Source: Hyphomicrobiaceae bacterium
GTDB taxonomy: Bacteria > Pseudomonadota > Alphaproteobacteria > Rhizobiales > Hyphomicrobiaceae
DNA: 6,197 nt
Direction of reading: 5' to 3'
NCBI GenBank assembly: GCA_025359005.1
Contig: JANYHP010000216.1
Coordinates: forward strand, 1-6,197
Shown: in pieces, positions 1 to 5,542 of the stretch
How the letters are laid out: every line of letters begins with the position of its first letter
How positions within the stretch are numbered: position 1 is the stretch's first letter
Program-made: the position numbers and the translations under genes
Notes under the pieces: generated by a model
Told to the model about the DNA's origin: nothing
Databases searched by the model: none
What the model saw: only the letters and a program-made list of their open reading frames with translations

Positions 1-252
1 GACCGTTTTCTCCGGCTTTGCGAGGACTTGGGACATGGGCACCTCCACTGATAAGGAAGCCCTCCATGAATCACACCGACTCACTCCTTGGGAAATCCTT
101 TCTCAATTCCACAACCCGCTTTCTCAAGCGATCGCCCTGCGGGCTAACCGGGACGACGATGGACAAGCACCGCGCCCTAAGCTATTGCTTCAAAGCGGTT
201 TTTGTTCGACTTGTTCGTCCAGCACCGTCCGGCTGCGGGCGGCCTGGAACTG
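1..252. other. Left flank without a defensible gene, probably the end of an integrated element
   Basis: This stretch is visibly less GC-rich than the rest of the window and holds no recognisable gene. Two short plus-strand reading frames have Shine-Dalgarno-like sequences: ATG 35 behind GAGGA at 22-26, and ATG 66 behind AAGGA at 53-57. The first stops inside the tRNA fragment and the second reads straight through it. Neither product resembles a family I know. On the minus strand a short frame (…FQAARSRTVLDEQVEQKPL, stop near 181-200) reads like a protein C-terminus, but it is closed just upstream by a stop within the tRNA fragment, so at best it is a remnant. If the tRNA fragment is an attR site, this DNA is the distal end of an integrated element. 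That role is inference. Confidence 0.4.
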
Positions 253-298
253 CTTCCCAAGCTGAATGTCGTCGGTTCAATCCCGATCGCCCGCTCCA
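253..298 (+). other. Putative attR attachment site in a tRNA-Gly(CCC) 3' end
   Basis: Tyrosine-recombinase islands and prophages commonly integrate in the 3' half of tRNA genes. They rebuild an intact tRNA at one end and leave a direct repeat of its 3' end at the other. Here the isolated repeat starts at the anticodon loop and ends at CCA. It lies in plus orientation with core genes (rnhB, cmk, rpsA) only to its right and lower-GC, gene-poor DNA to its left. This geometry fits the distal end of such an element. The intact tRNA-Gly(CCC), the matching attL and an integrase would lie outside the window to the left, so the call is an inference from a single end. Confidence 0.5.
254..298 (+). tRNA. 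3' portion of tRNA-Gly(CCC), truncated, with encoded CCA
   Basis: These 45 nt match canonical tRNA positions 32-76 one for one. The anticodon loop is TTCCCAA (254-260) with anticodon CCC (256-258). It is followed by the 3' side of the anticodon stem GCTGA (261-265), a five-base variable region (266-270), T stem GTCGG/CCGAT (271-275 with 283-287) around loop TTCAATC (276-282), the acceptor 3' strand CGCCCGC (288-294), discriminator T and CCA (296-298). Acceptor and anticodon are typical of bacterial glycine tRNAs. The 5' half is not normal: the 31 nt upstream do not form an acceptor, D arm and anticodon stem. A GCGGGCG at 235-241 could pair fully with the acceptor strand, but only 12 nt separate it from the anticodon loop, leaving no room for a D arm. 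It is therefore either a 3' tRNA copy left by integration or a decayed tRNA gene, and not a working tRNA. Confidence 0.75.
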
Positions 299-372
299 AA
301 ACTATACAATAAAATCAGCGATTTGCAACACAGCGTCCGGCGCTTTAACCTGTTCTATTCGCCGGAGCGATC

Positions 373-1901
373 ATTGGCGCAGGCATTTTGCGTCGGACGT
401 GCGGCGGCGGCCGGGTTGACGGCGTGGATTTTTCCGAGACGCAGGCGAACGCGGTTGGGGTTGATGATCGGGGCTCACGCGGCGCTGCGGCCGCGTCGCT
501 CACGGTCCTTGCGCGGTGAGGCGGGCGCAGAGCGCGGCGATGTCGTCTGCGAACGGCAGTTGCGCCGAGAACGACAGCTTGATCTGCCGTTTCATCTGCT
601 CGACGCGGCACCCGAGCTTCACGAACACAAGCCTGATCGTCTCGAATGTCGCGCCGCGCCAGCGCGACTTCTTCGGCGCCGCCAGACGCACCGAGTGCAA
701 CAGCCAGTAGGCGCCCATGTGCAGGAAGAGGCGGAACTGGCTGGCTTGCAAGCGCCAGCACGCCGTCTTGTCGGATCGCGTATAGAGCTTCATGTCCATG
801 ATCAGGTTCTCCATGCGACCGCGTGCGCAGTAGACCTTCTCGTAGAGGATCTTGCTCTGACCCGGCAGGTTGGTGACGATGAACCGCGTGTCCTGGCCGA
901 GCCTGGTCGCCTCGACGCGCGCGATGACCTTTTCCTGGTGGCACCACGAACCGGCTTTGTATGTGAACTGATGGAAGCGCCGTACTTTGGGTCGGCTCAG
1001 CTTGAGTTTGTTCTCGCAACTCTGCTGCCAGGGTTTGGCGAGGCGCGCGAGCTTGGGGTTGATCGACAGGCCGAGGATGTAGTCGCAGCGCAAACGGCGC
1101 AGCAATGCCAGCACTTCCGGCGCACAGAAATGGCTGTCGCCACGAACGAGAATACGGACCTGCGGCCAATGCCGGCGGATGCGATGGATGACGTGCCAGA
1201 GCACGCGCGCAGCCTCCTCGCCGGACGGCCGCTTGCCCGGCCGCATCAGCGAGAGAAGAGGCTTGCCCGAGTTGCCCTCGAAAATCAGCATCGGCTGGAA
1301 ACAGTGACCGCCAGCGTGCGTGTTGAACAGCTGCAACTGCTGGCTGCCGTGCACGAGGTCATCGGTGTCGTCGACATCAAGCACGATGGAGGCCGGCGGC
1401 GTTTCGTAACTGGCGCAGAAATGGTCGATGAAGCCGATGCCGATCCGGTAGAGCGCTTTGACGTCGGCGAGGTTCTCCAGCCGCGAGATGGTCGGCTGGC
1501 TCGGAATATCGCGGCCGTCCTCGGGCCGGCGGTTGCAGGCGATCAGCAGCGCGGGATCTCGACGCCAGGCATCGAGATCGTCGCCATCTGGATAACCAGC
1601 GCCGATGCACATCATCCGTGCCGTGACCATGTCGCGATAGGGGTGGACGACCAACAACTGATTGCGCGTGTCCGGCAGCGGATCGGCAATCACGCCGGCG
1701 AGGCCCGTGCGCAGCGCGACCTCGCGCAACATCACGAGGCCGCCGTTCGAGGTGAGGTTACCGGCGTCCCGCGCGGCTGTGAGCGACTGGCGGCCTATGG
1801 GTGACAAGCCCGGCAGAAATGGCGTAGCTGAGGACATGACGGCGGCGAATCCGGTGTGTGACGCGCACGCTTTTGCTTCAACACCAGAATGCTACGCCAA
1901 T
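373..1901 (-). mobile_element. IS1380-family insertion sequence, boundaries approximate
   Basis: The element is defined by its transposase (500-1837). An imperfect inverted repeat flanks the gene. ATTGGCG at 373-379 plus about eleven further bases (CAGGCATTTTG) matches, inverted and with one gap, 1884-1901, whose reverse complement starts ATTGGCGTAGCATTCTG; about 15 of 18 positions agree. The similarity fades but seems to continue outwards for about ten bases, so these may be subterminal repeats and not the exact ends. IS1380-family members are typically about 1.6-1.7 kb with 4-5 bp target duplications, so the true ends could lie up to about 100 bp further out. No convincing target duplication was found for any pair of ends tried. 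The presence of the IS is firm; its coordinates are not. Confidence 0.5.
500..1837 (-). CDS. IS1380-family DDE transposase
   Basis: The 445-residue product has the usual full length for IS1380 transposases, with no internal stop or frameshift. It catalyses cut-and-paste or replicative movement of its own element through an RNase H-like DDE domain. The first acidic cluster is LDVDDTDD (153-160), followed by HGSQQLQLFN (163-172), which is characteristic of the family. The second catalytic Asp is in RGDSHF (D234). The third block is GRMENLIMDMK, with E343 seven residues before K350, resembling the Y2R3E6K signature. The residues before about 150 probably carry DNA-binding functions. The ATG at 1837 has no clear ribosome-binding site, as often seen in transposases kept at low expression. 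A 7-bp hairpin (477-483 with 490-496) lies just past the stop codon but has no U-tract. The long open frame on the opposite strand of this gene is a shadow of its codon bias. Confidence 0.93.
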   Translation of the reverse strand: MSSATPFLPGLSPIGRQSLTAARDAGNLTSNGGLVMLREVALRTGLAGVIADPLPDTRNQLLVVHPYRDMVTARMMCIGAGYPDGDDLDAWRRDPALLIACNRRPEDGRDIPSQPTISRLENLADVKALYRIGIGFIDHFCASYETPPASIVLDVDDTDDLVHGSQQLQLFNTHAGGHCFQPMLIFEGNSGKPLLSLMRPGKRPSGEEAARVLWHVIHRIRRHWPQVRILVRGDSHFCAPEVLALLRRLRCDYILGLSINPKLARLAKPWQQSCENKLKLSRPKVRRFHQFTYKAGSWCHQEKVIARVEATRLGQDTRFIVTNLPGQSKILYEKVYCARGRMENLIMDMKLYTRSDKTACWRLQASQFRLFLHMGAYWLLHSVRLAAPKKSRWRGATFETIRLVFVKLGCRVEQMKRQIKLSFSAQLPFADDIAALCARLTAQGP

Positions 1902-1972
1902 CCAATGGCTTCGTCGCCGCTCATCGAGTCGCACCGTAGGTAGGATGAATAAAACCTAGCCCTTTGTTTATC

Positions 1973-2015
1973 GCATTTTCTGCACCAAACCGGTGCCCAC
2001 TTTGGTGGAAAATGC
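1973..2015. repeat. Imperfect palindromic intergenic repeat, probably a dispersed Rhizobiales family
   Basis: The arm GCATTTTC (1973-1980), a 2-nt bulge (TG), then CACCAAA (1983-1989) pairs with TTTGGTG (2001-2007) and GAAAATGC (2008-2015). This gives 15 base pairs around an 11-nt loop. The pattern, including the flanking TTTATC on the left and TCTAG on the right, resembles repeats I recall between genes in Bradyrhizobium and related genomes. That recollection is not verified here. It ends 28 nt before the rnhB start codon, so it would form a hairpin in the rnhB leader if transcription begins upstream. It has no following T-run and is not a normal intrinsic terminator. Confidence 0.7.
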
Positions 2016-2030
2016 TCTAGGTGCCGCATC

Positions 2031-2034
2031 GGAG
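2031..2034 (+). promoter_or_regulatory. Ribosome-binding site of rnhB
   Basis: GGAG lies nine bases before the GTG at 2044. It supports this non-ATG start, since no in-frame ATG exists nearby and the product then begins about 20 residues before the first catalytic motif, as is normal for the family. Confidence 0.6.
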
Positions 2035-2043
2035 TAGACGGCC

Positions 2044-2655
2044 GTGATCGCGACTTTTGAGCTGGAAGCCAACGAACTGCGCTTGTCGGGCGGCCCCATT
2101 GCCGGTGTCGACGAGGCTGGCCGTGGGCCGTGGGCGGGGCCGGTTGTGGCGGCAGCGGTCGTGCTCGACCCGGATGACATTCCCGCCGGCATCGCCGACA
2201 GCAAAGTGTTGGACGCGGAGGCCCGCGAGGCGCTCTACCCGCGCATCCTGGCGTCGGCGCAGGTCGGCGTCGGCATCGCGGATGTGCACCGCATCGACCG
2301 CGACAACATTCTGGCCGCGACGCTGTGGGCGATGGCGCAGGCCGTGGCGCAGCTGGCGCCGAAGCCGCGGCTAGCGCTTATCGACGGCAACAAGGCGCCG
2401 TTGCTCGCCTGCGCCACCCGCACCATCGTCAAGGGCGACGCGCGCTGCCTGTCGATCGCGGCCGCTTCCATTATCGCCAAGGTGACGCGCGATCGGCTGA
2501 TGGTCGCCAACGCGCGCGCCTACCCTGGCTATGGCTTCGAGAACCACAAGGGCTATGGCACCCCTGAGCATAAGTTGGCCATCGAGCGGCTCGGCGTCAC
2601 CGACATCCATCGCCGTTCGTTCAAGCCCGTGCAACTGGCGCTGGGGCTCAGTTGA
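2044..2655 (+). CDS. rnhB: Ribonuclease HII
   Basis: This type 2 RNase H cuts the RNA strand of RNA-DNA hybrids and starts removal of single ribonucleotides misincorporated in DNA. It acts in the cytoplasm with Mg or Mn. The product has 203 residues, against about 200 in most bacteria. The signature GVDEAGRGPWAGPV (21-34) holds the catalytic pair D23/E24. The other two metal ligands are D114 (LALIDGN) and D132 (KGD), with the same 18-residue spacing as D108/D126 in E. coli. ADSK (51-54) and SIIAKVTRD (142-150) are further family blocks. All four acidic residues are present, so it should be active. The start is GTG. The gene ends 8 bp inside the stop region of the convergent downstream gene. 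In several Rhizobiales rnhB sits beside the methyltransferase gene ccrM, from memory; that neighbour is not present here, and an IS and a tRNA fragment lie upstream instead. Confidence 0.96.
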   Translation: MIATFELEANELRLSGGPIAGVDEAGRGPWAGPVVAAAVVLDPDDIPAGIADSKVLDAEAREALYPRILASAQVGVGIADVHRIDRDNILAATLWAMAQAVAQLAPKPRLALIDGNKAPLLACATRTIVKGDARCLSIAAASIIAKVTRDRLMVANARAYPGYGFENHKGYGTPEHKLAIERLGVTDIHRRSFKPVQLALGLS

Positions 2656-3196
2656 GGGCGGCCACGCCGGCCGTGGAGACGACGTCGTCCTGAGTGCCGG
2701 TGCCGCCGCTGACGCCGATGGCACCGACGACTTTGCCGCCGACCAGCAGCGGATTGCCGCCACGCGAGGCGATCACGTCATCGAGGGTGGCGAGGTAGTT
2801 GAAGTGGGCACCCTTGCTGATCAGGCGTTCAAACACCAGCGTCGGTCGGCGATAGCGGGCGGCTGTGCGCGCCTTGTGCTGGGAGATGCCGATGGAGGCA
2901 TACTGGCAATTGTCCTGCTTCTCGAAGTAGACGAGGTCGCCCGACGGTCCGACAATGGCGACGCACAGGCCGTTCCAGTTGCGCTTCTTGGCTTCGGCAA
3001 TGGCGCCCGCCGCGACTTTCTTGGCCGTCTCGATGGTGATCGTCTCGCCGTAGGGCGCCGGCGTCATCGCCTCGGGCAGCGCTTCGTTGGGATTGGCCGG
3101 ATCGGCCGCCACCTGGGCGAAGGCTGCCGCGCTGCTGATGAGCAAGGCGCCCAGGGCCGCTGCCGCAAACCTGGTTGGATGCATTGGATTGACCAT
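2648..3196 (-). CDS. Secreted GlcG/HbpS-like (DUF336) protein
   Basis: Starting at ATG 3196, the product has 182 residues. GGGAG (3204-3208) lies seven bases upstream of this start. Longer in-frame starts upstream lack this site and would bury the signal peptide. Residues 1-27 form a Sec-type signal peptide (MVNPMHPTRF, then an Ala/Leu-rich core) with likely cleavage at AFA|Q, so the protein is probably periplasmic. From about residue 52 it follows the GlcG/HbpS fold: ITIETAKKVAAGAIAEA, then CVAIVGPSGDLVYFEKQDN, and near the end VVGAIGVSGGTGTQDD (156-171), the strongest family motif. Relatives include haem-binding HbpS of Streptomyces and GlcG of glycolate loci. Neither a sensor partner nor a glycolate gene is near, so ligand and role are unknown. 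It is transcribed towards rnhB, with which it shares 8 bp, and away from ppk2. Confidence 0.9.
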   Translation of the reverse strand: MVNPMHPTRFAAAALGALLISSAAAFAQVAADPANPNEALPEAMTPAPYGETITIETAKKVAAGAIAEAKKRNWNGLCVAIVGPSGDLVYFEKQDNCQYASIGISQHKARTAARYRRPTLVFERLISKGAHFNYLATLDDVIASRGGNPLLVGGKVVGAIGVSGGTGTQDDVVSTAGVAALN

Positions 3197-3502
3197 GACT
3201 TCACTCCCGTTGGACTTGGACCGGGGTTCCTCTGGCGGGAGCCCTCGCCAGGGACCGTAAGCAACTTTTATCCGTGGGGGAAGCGGCTGTGACGGGCGGT
3301 GCATACAAGGGATGCCGGACAAGGCTTTGTTGACCATGTTGGTTGCCGATTGCAAGCGGATTGATCCATGTCAAAAGTCTTGGATTGATTGCTCGCTCTA
3401 TTGTTGCAAGGTGAGTGGCATCAGTCGCCAAGTCCGGTTGAAGCATTGGTCACGTCCGCAAGGCTTGGTGCGGCGGACCTCAGATTGAGTGAGTGCCAGC
3501 GT
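3197..3502. promoter_or_regulatory. Divergent intergenic region between the glcG-like gene and ppk2
   Basis: The 306 bp hold no defensible gene and must contain the promoters of two divergent genes. On the minus strand, TTGACA (3374-3369) is a consensus -35 box about 170 bp before the glcG-like start. The expected -10 position about 17 bp on reads AATCGG, which is weak. On the plus strand TTGACC and TTGATC occur between 3328 and 3366, also without good -10 boxes. The glcG-like leader contains a strong hairpin (3232-3251). A reading frame in phase with ppk2 stays open back to 3389, so part of this region could be coding if ppk2 starts at a rare codon. Confidence 0.45.
3232..3251 (-). promoter_or_regulatory. 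Hairpin in the glcG-like gene leader
   Basis: CTGGCGGG (3232-3239) pairs with CTCGCCAG (3244-3251) over 8 bp, including one G-U, around a 4-nt loop. Two more outer pairs are possible (3230-3231 with 3252-3253). On the minus strand it lies 35-55 nt upstream of the ATG, clear of the Shine-Dalgarno. It has no U-run on either strand, so it is unlikely to be an intrinsic terminator. It may stabilise the mRNA or bind a protein; the function is unknown. Confidence 0.4.
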
Positions 3503-4558
3503 ATGCGTCGTCAATCCGATCCGGCCGCGGCTTTACCGGAGGGGGCCGAACCAACAGGCGCAGAGCGCCCGGCCCCGTCCAGTGCTGGCAAGGCCAAGGA
3601 TGCGACGAAGGCTGCGAGCAAGGCGGCGACAGTGGCGCCTGCCGCACCGGTGGTGCCGCTCGAGCCGGCGGCGGCGCCCGAGGGTTCACTGTCGGCGCGG
3701 CGCCACGACCGGTCCGAGATCCGCCGCGTCTTCGAGACGGGTGAATATCCCTACAAGACGCACATACGGACTGCTGACTACGAGAAGCACAAGGCGGAAC
3801 TGCAGATCGAACTGCTCAAGGTGCAGGATTGGGTCAGGACGGCACAGCAACGGATCGTCGTGCTGTTCGAGGGGCGAGACGGGGCTGGCAAGGGTGGCAC
3901 CATCAAACGCTTCACAGAGCATCTCAATCCGCGCGGTGCGCGCGTGGTGGCGCTTGAAAAGCCCACCGAGCGCGAGCGCACACAATGGTATTTTCAGCGC
4001 TATATCGAGCGTCTTCCCGCGGGGGGCGAGATCGTGTTCTTCGACCGCTCGTGGTACAATCGCGCTGGCGTCGAGCGGGTGATGAATTTTTGCACTCCCA
4101 ATGAATATCTGGAGTTCATGCGGCAGACACCCGAGCTTGAGCGTATGCTCGTGCGCAGCGGGCTACTGCTTTACAAATACTGGTTTTCGGTCACGCGCGA
4201 CGAGCAGTTGCGCCGCTTCGAGAGCCGCAAGAATGAGCCGCTGAAGATGTGGAAGTTGTCGCCTATCGACCGGGAGTCGCTCGACAAGTGGGGCGATTAC
4301 ACGGAGGCGAAGGAGGCCATGTTCTTCCACACCGACACCGCGGATGCACCTTGGACGATCATCAAGTCCGACGACAAGAAGCGCGCGCGCCTCAACTGCA
4401 TGAAGCATTTCCTCTCAAGCCTCGACTATCCCGGCAAGGACAGCCACGTCGTCGGCACGCCCGATCCGCTCATCGTGGGGTCGTCGCTGCACGTCATCGG
4501 CGCCAGCGATCACATTCTCGTTAAAAGCCTGCATCCGGAAAAGCGCCGCAAGGGGTGA
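3503..4558 (+). CDS. ppk2: Polyphosphate kinase 2, class I (one domain)
   Basis: PPK2 enzymes move phosphate between inorganic polyphosphate and nucleotides, mainly making GTP or ATP from GDP or ADP at the expense of polyphosphate. From ATG 3503 the product has 351 residues. The Walker A motif GRDGAGKGGTIKR begins at residue 124 (K130), and the Walker B-like FFDRSWYNRAGVE contains D181. TERERTQWYFQRY and the lid KNEPLKMWKLSPID (about 243-256) match class I enzymes closely, including the ending DDKKRARLNCMKHFL. Residues 1-60 are Ala, Pro and Lys rich and low in complexity, probably a disordered tail outside the usual fold. The only nearby in-frame ATG is 3503, with a weak GAGTG seven bases before it. 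The frame is open to TTG 3389, which would add 38 residues. cmk follows 72 nt downstream on the same strand, so the two may be co-transcribed. Confidence 0.93.
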   Translation: MRRQSDPAAALPEGAEPTGAERPAPSSAGKAKDATKAASKAATVAPAAPVVPLEPAAAPEGSLSARRHDRSEIRRVFETGEYPYKTHIRTADYEKHKAELQIELLKVQDWVRTAQQRIVVLFEGRDGAGKGGTIKRFTEHLNPRGARVVALEKPTERERTQWYFQRYIERLPAGGEIVFFDRSWYNRAGVERVMNFCTPNEYLEFMRQTPELERMLVRSGLLLYKYWFSVTRDEQLRRFESRKNEPLKMWKLSPIDRESLDKWGDYTEAKEAMFFHTDTADAPWTIIKSDDKKRARLNCMKHFLSSLDYPGKDSHVVGTPDPLIVGSSLHVIGASDHILVKSLHPEKRRKG

Positions 4559-4581
4559 TGCCATTGCCTTGGCCGGGGGCG

Positions 4582-4597
4582 GCGATGTAGGCATCGC
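4582..4597. other. Small hairpin in the ppk2-cmk spacer
   Basis: GCGATG (4582-4587) pairs perfectly with CATCGC (4592-4597) around TAGG. It lies 24 nt after the ppk2 stop. There is no T-run after it on either strand, so it is a poor terminator candidate and would allow read-through into cmk. In this GC-rich DNA a 6-bp stem could also be chance. Confidence 0.25.
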
Positions 4598-4630
4598 GCG
4601 CAAAGTCACGTTGGGCGGGCGCGGACGACC

Positions 4631-5257
4631 ATGATTATCGCCATCGATGGGCCGGCGGCGTCCGGCAAGGGCACGCTCGCTAGGCGCATCGCGGCGCACT
4701 ACGGGCTGAGCTACCTGGATACCGGCGCCATCTACCGGGCGGTGGCGCGGGACGTGAAGCGGGCGGGCGGCGACCTTACTGACGCAGCCGCTGCAACCCG
4801 GGCGGCGCGGGCGCTGGACGCCAGCACGCTCGATGATCCAGCGTTGCGCGAGCGGGGGGCCGGCGAGGCCGCTTCGATCGTCGCGGGATTTGCCGAGGTG
4901 CGCGGCGCGTTGTTGGATTTCCAGCGGGCCTTCGCACGCAAGGCCCCCGGCGCGGTGCTCGACGGGCGCGATATCGGCACAGTGGTGCTGCCCGACGCCG
5001 ACGTGAAGATTTTCGTGGTGGCCGAGCCGGAGGTGCGCGCGCAGCGTCGCTATGCCGAAATGGCGGGCCGCGGCGAGCCGGTTACCTACGCGCGTGTTCT
5101 CGATCTGATCCGCCAGCGCGACGAGCGCGACCGGGGCCGCGCGGAAGCCCCCCTCAAGGCCGCCGCAGACGCCCTCTTGCTCGACACAACACATCTCGAT
5201 ATAGAGGCAGCGTTCGAAGCTGCTGTCGCTTTGATCTCGAGGAAGATCGGCCAATGA
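4631..5257 (+). CDS. cmk: Cytidylate kinase
   Basis: Cmk phosphorylates CMP and dCMP to the diphosphates with ATP, recycling pyrimidine nucleotides for RNA, DNA and lipid synthesis in the cytoplasm. The product has 208 residues, near the usual alphaproteobacterial length and slightly shorter than the E. coli enzyme. The P-loop GPAASGKGT is at 7-15, and LDTGAIYRA (29-37) starts the CMP-binding region. The helix with EVRGALLDFQRAFA is at 89-102. LDGRDIGTVVLPDADVKIF (110-128) is the strongest family signature. The lid RQRDERDRGRAEAPLK is at 161-176, with D185 following. The ATG is preceded only by a weak GGAC; no better start exists, and the P-loop position confirms it. It lies between ppk2 (72 nt upstream) and rpsA (285 nt downstream). 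In many alphaproteobacteria aroA is the upstream neighbour. Confidence 0.96.
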   Translation: MIIAIDGPAASGKGTLARRIAAHYGLSYLDTGAIYRAVARDVKRAGGDLTDAAAATRAARALDASTLDDPALRERGAGEAASIVAGFAEVRGALLDFQRAFARKAPGAVLDGRDIGTVVLPDADVKIFVVAEPEVRAQRRYAEMAGRGEPVTYARVLDLIRQRDERDRGRAEAPLKAAADALLLDTTHLDIEAAFEAAVALISRKIGQ

Positions 5258-5542
5258 GGGTGCCACTCCATACACAGGGAGGAGACGCCCCAAATCCAGT
5301 TGGCAGGCCCTGTAAGGCCAGACGCAGCATCACGCGATCTTGACGACCGGTCCCTGCCGCAGGGGACGTGTGCGCCACGGGGCCTCTGCTTTCAGGCGGG
5401 CTGTTCCAGGGCGCCGCGACTTTGTGGCGTGGCATCGATCTGAGTTTGCACTTTCCCCCATCGCTCATCATCCGAGCTTCCCTCAACCGAGCCCGCGCGC
5501 ACGGACTTGTCCGGCGTGTTGGCCCCATTTCCAGGACTTCGC
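5258..5542 (+). promoter_or_regulatory. Long rpsA leader or intergenic region with several hairpins
   Basis: No gene is supported in these 285 nt. Several predicted stems stand out. ACAGGG (5274-5279) could pair with CCCTGT (5308-5313). A hairpin at 5351-5365 has arms TCCCTG and CAGGGG around a 3-nt loop. A larger stem pairs 5406-5408 with 5430-5432, then after a GGG bulge 5412-5417 with 5424-5429. A small CGGA/TCCG hairpin with loop CTTG lies at 5502-5513, about 30 nt before the start codon. None is followed by a T-run. S1 is known to repress its own translation through a structured leader in E. coli. A comparable role here is inference. No clear promoter pair was found, so the transcription start and the leader length are unknown. 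Confidence 0.4.

Larger units (their letters stand above)
1902..2043. other. Spacer between the IS and rnhB
   Basis: No gene is seen here. The left part is probably the outer end of the IS plus its insertion site, and includes a short tandem GTAG (1936-1943). The right part is occupied by the palindromic repeat at 1973-2015 and the rnhB ribosome-binding site. A more AT-rich stretch (1946-1980) could contain a promoter for rnhB, but no pair of -35/-10 boxes is convincing. Confidence 0.5.

Noticed and set aside
35..265. A 76-codon plus-strand frame with a good Shine-Dalgarno at the left edge
   Set aside because: It ends inside the tRNA fragment and has no recognisable family or convincing codon bias. 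It is mentioned under the left flank and not called as a gene.
477..496. A hairpin just after the transposase stop as an intrinsic terminator
   Set aside because: The stem is 7 bp and GC-rich, but no U-run follows on the minus strand, so termination cannot be claimed.
345..1169. A 274-codon minus-strand frame inside the transposase region
   Set aside because: It overlaps the true transposase frame on the same strand and shows only Arg/Pro/Ala-rich out-of-frame translation.
266..1804. A 512-codon plus-strand open frame covering the transposase gene
   Set aside because: It is antisense to an intact IS1380 transposase with all motifs. The translation is rich in Arg, Ala and His without any recognisable domain, and it starts inside the tRNA fragment. 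It is a shadow of GC-biased codons.
308..1954. AATAAAA at 308-314 and 1948-1954 as a possible target duplication of the IS
   Set aside because: The spacing would suit an IS1380 element, but the sequences just inside the two copies are not inverted repeats of each other, and a 7-nt A/T-rich match is easily chance.
2531..3292. A 253-codon plus-strand frame opposite the glcG-like gene
   Set aside because: The opposite strand encodes a signal peptide followed by a full GlcG/HbpS domain. The plus frame has no recognisable domain and no ribosome-binding site.
4415..5293. A 292-codon minus-strand frame over cmk
   Set aside because: It is antisense to cmk, which has every family motif, and its product has no recognisable domain.
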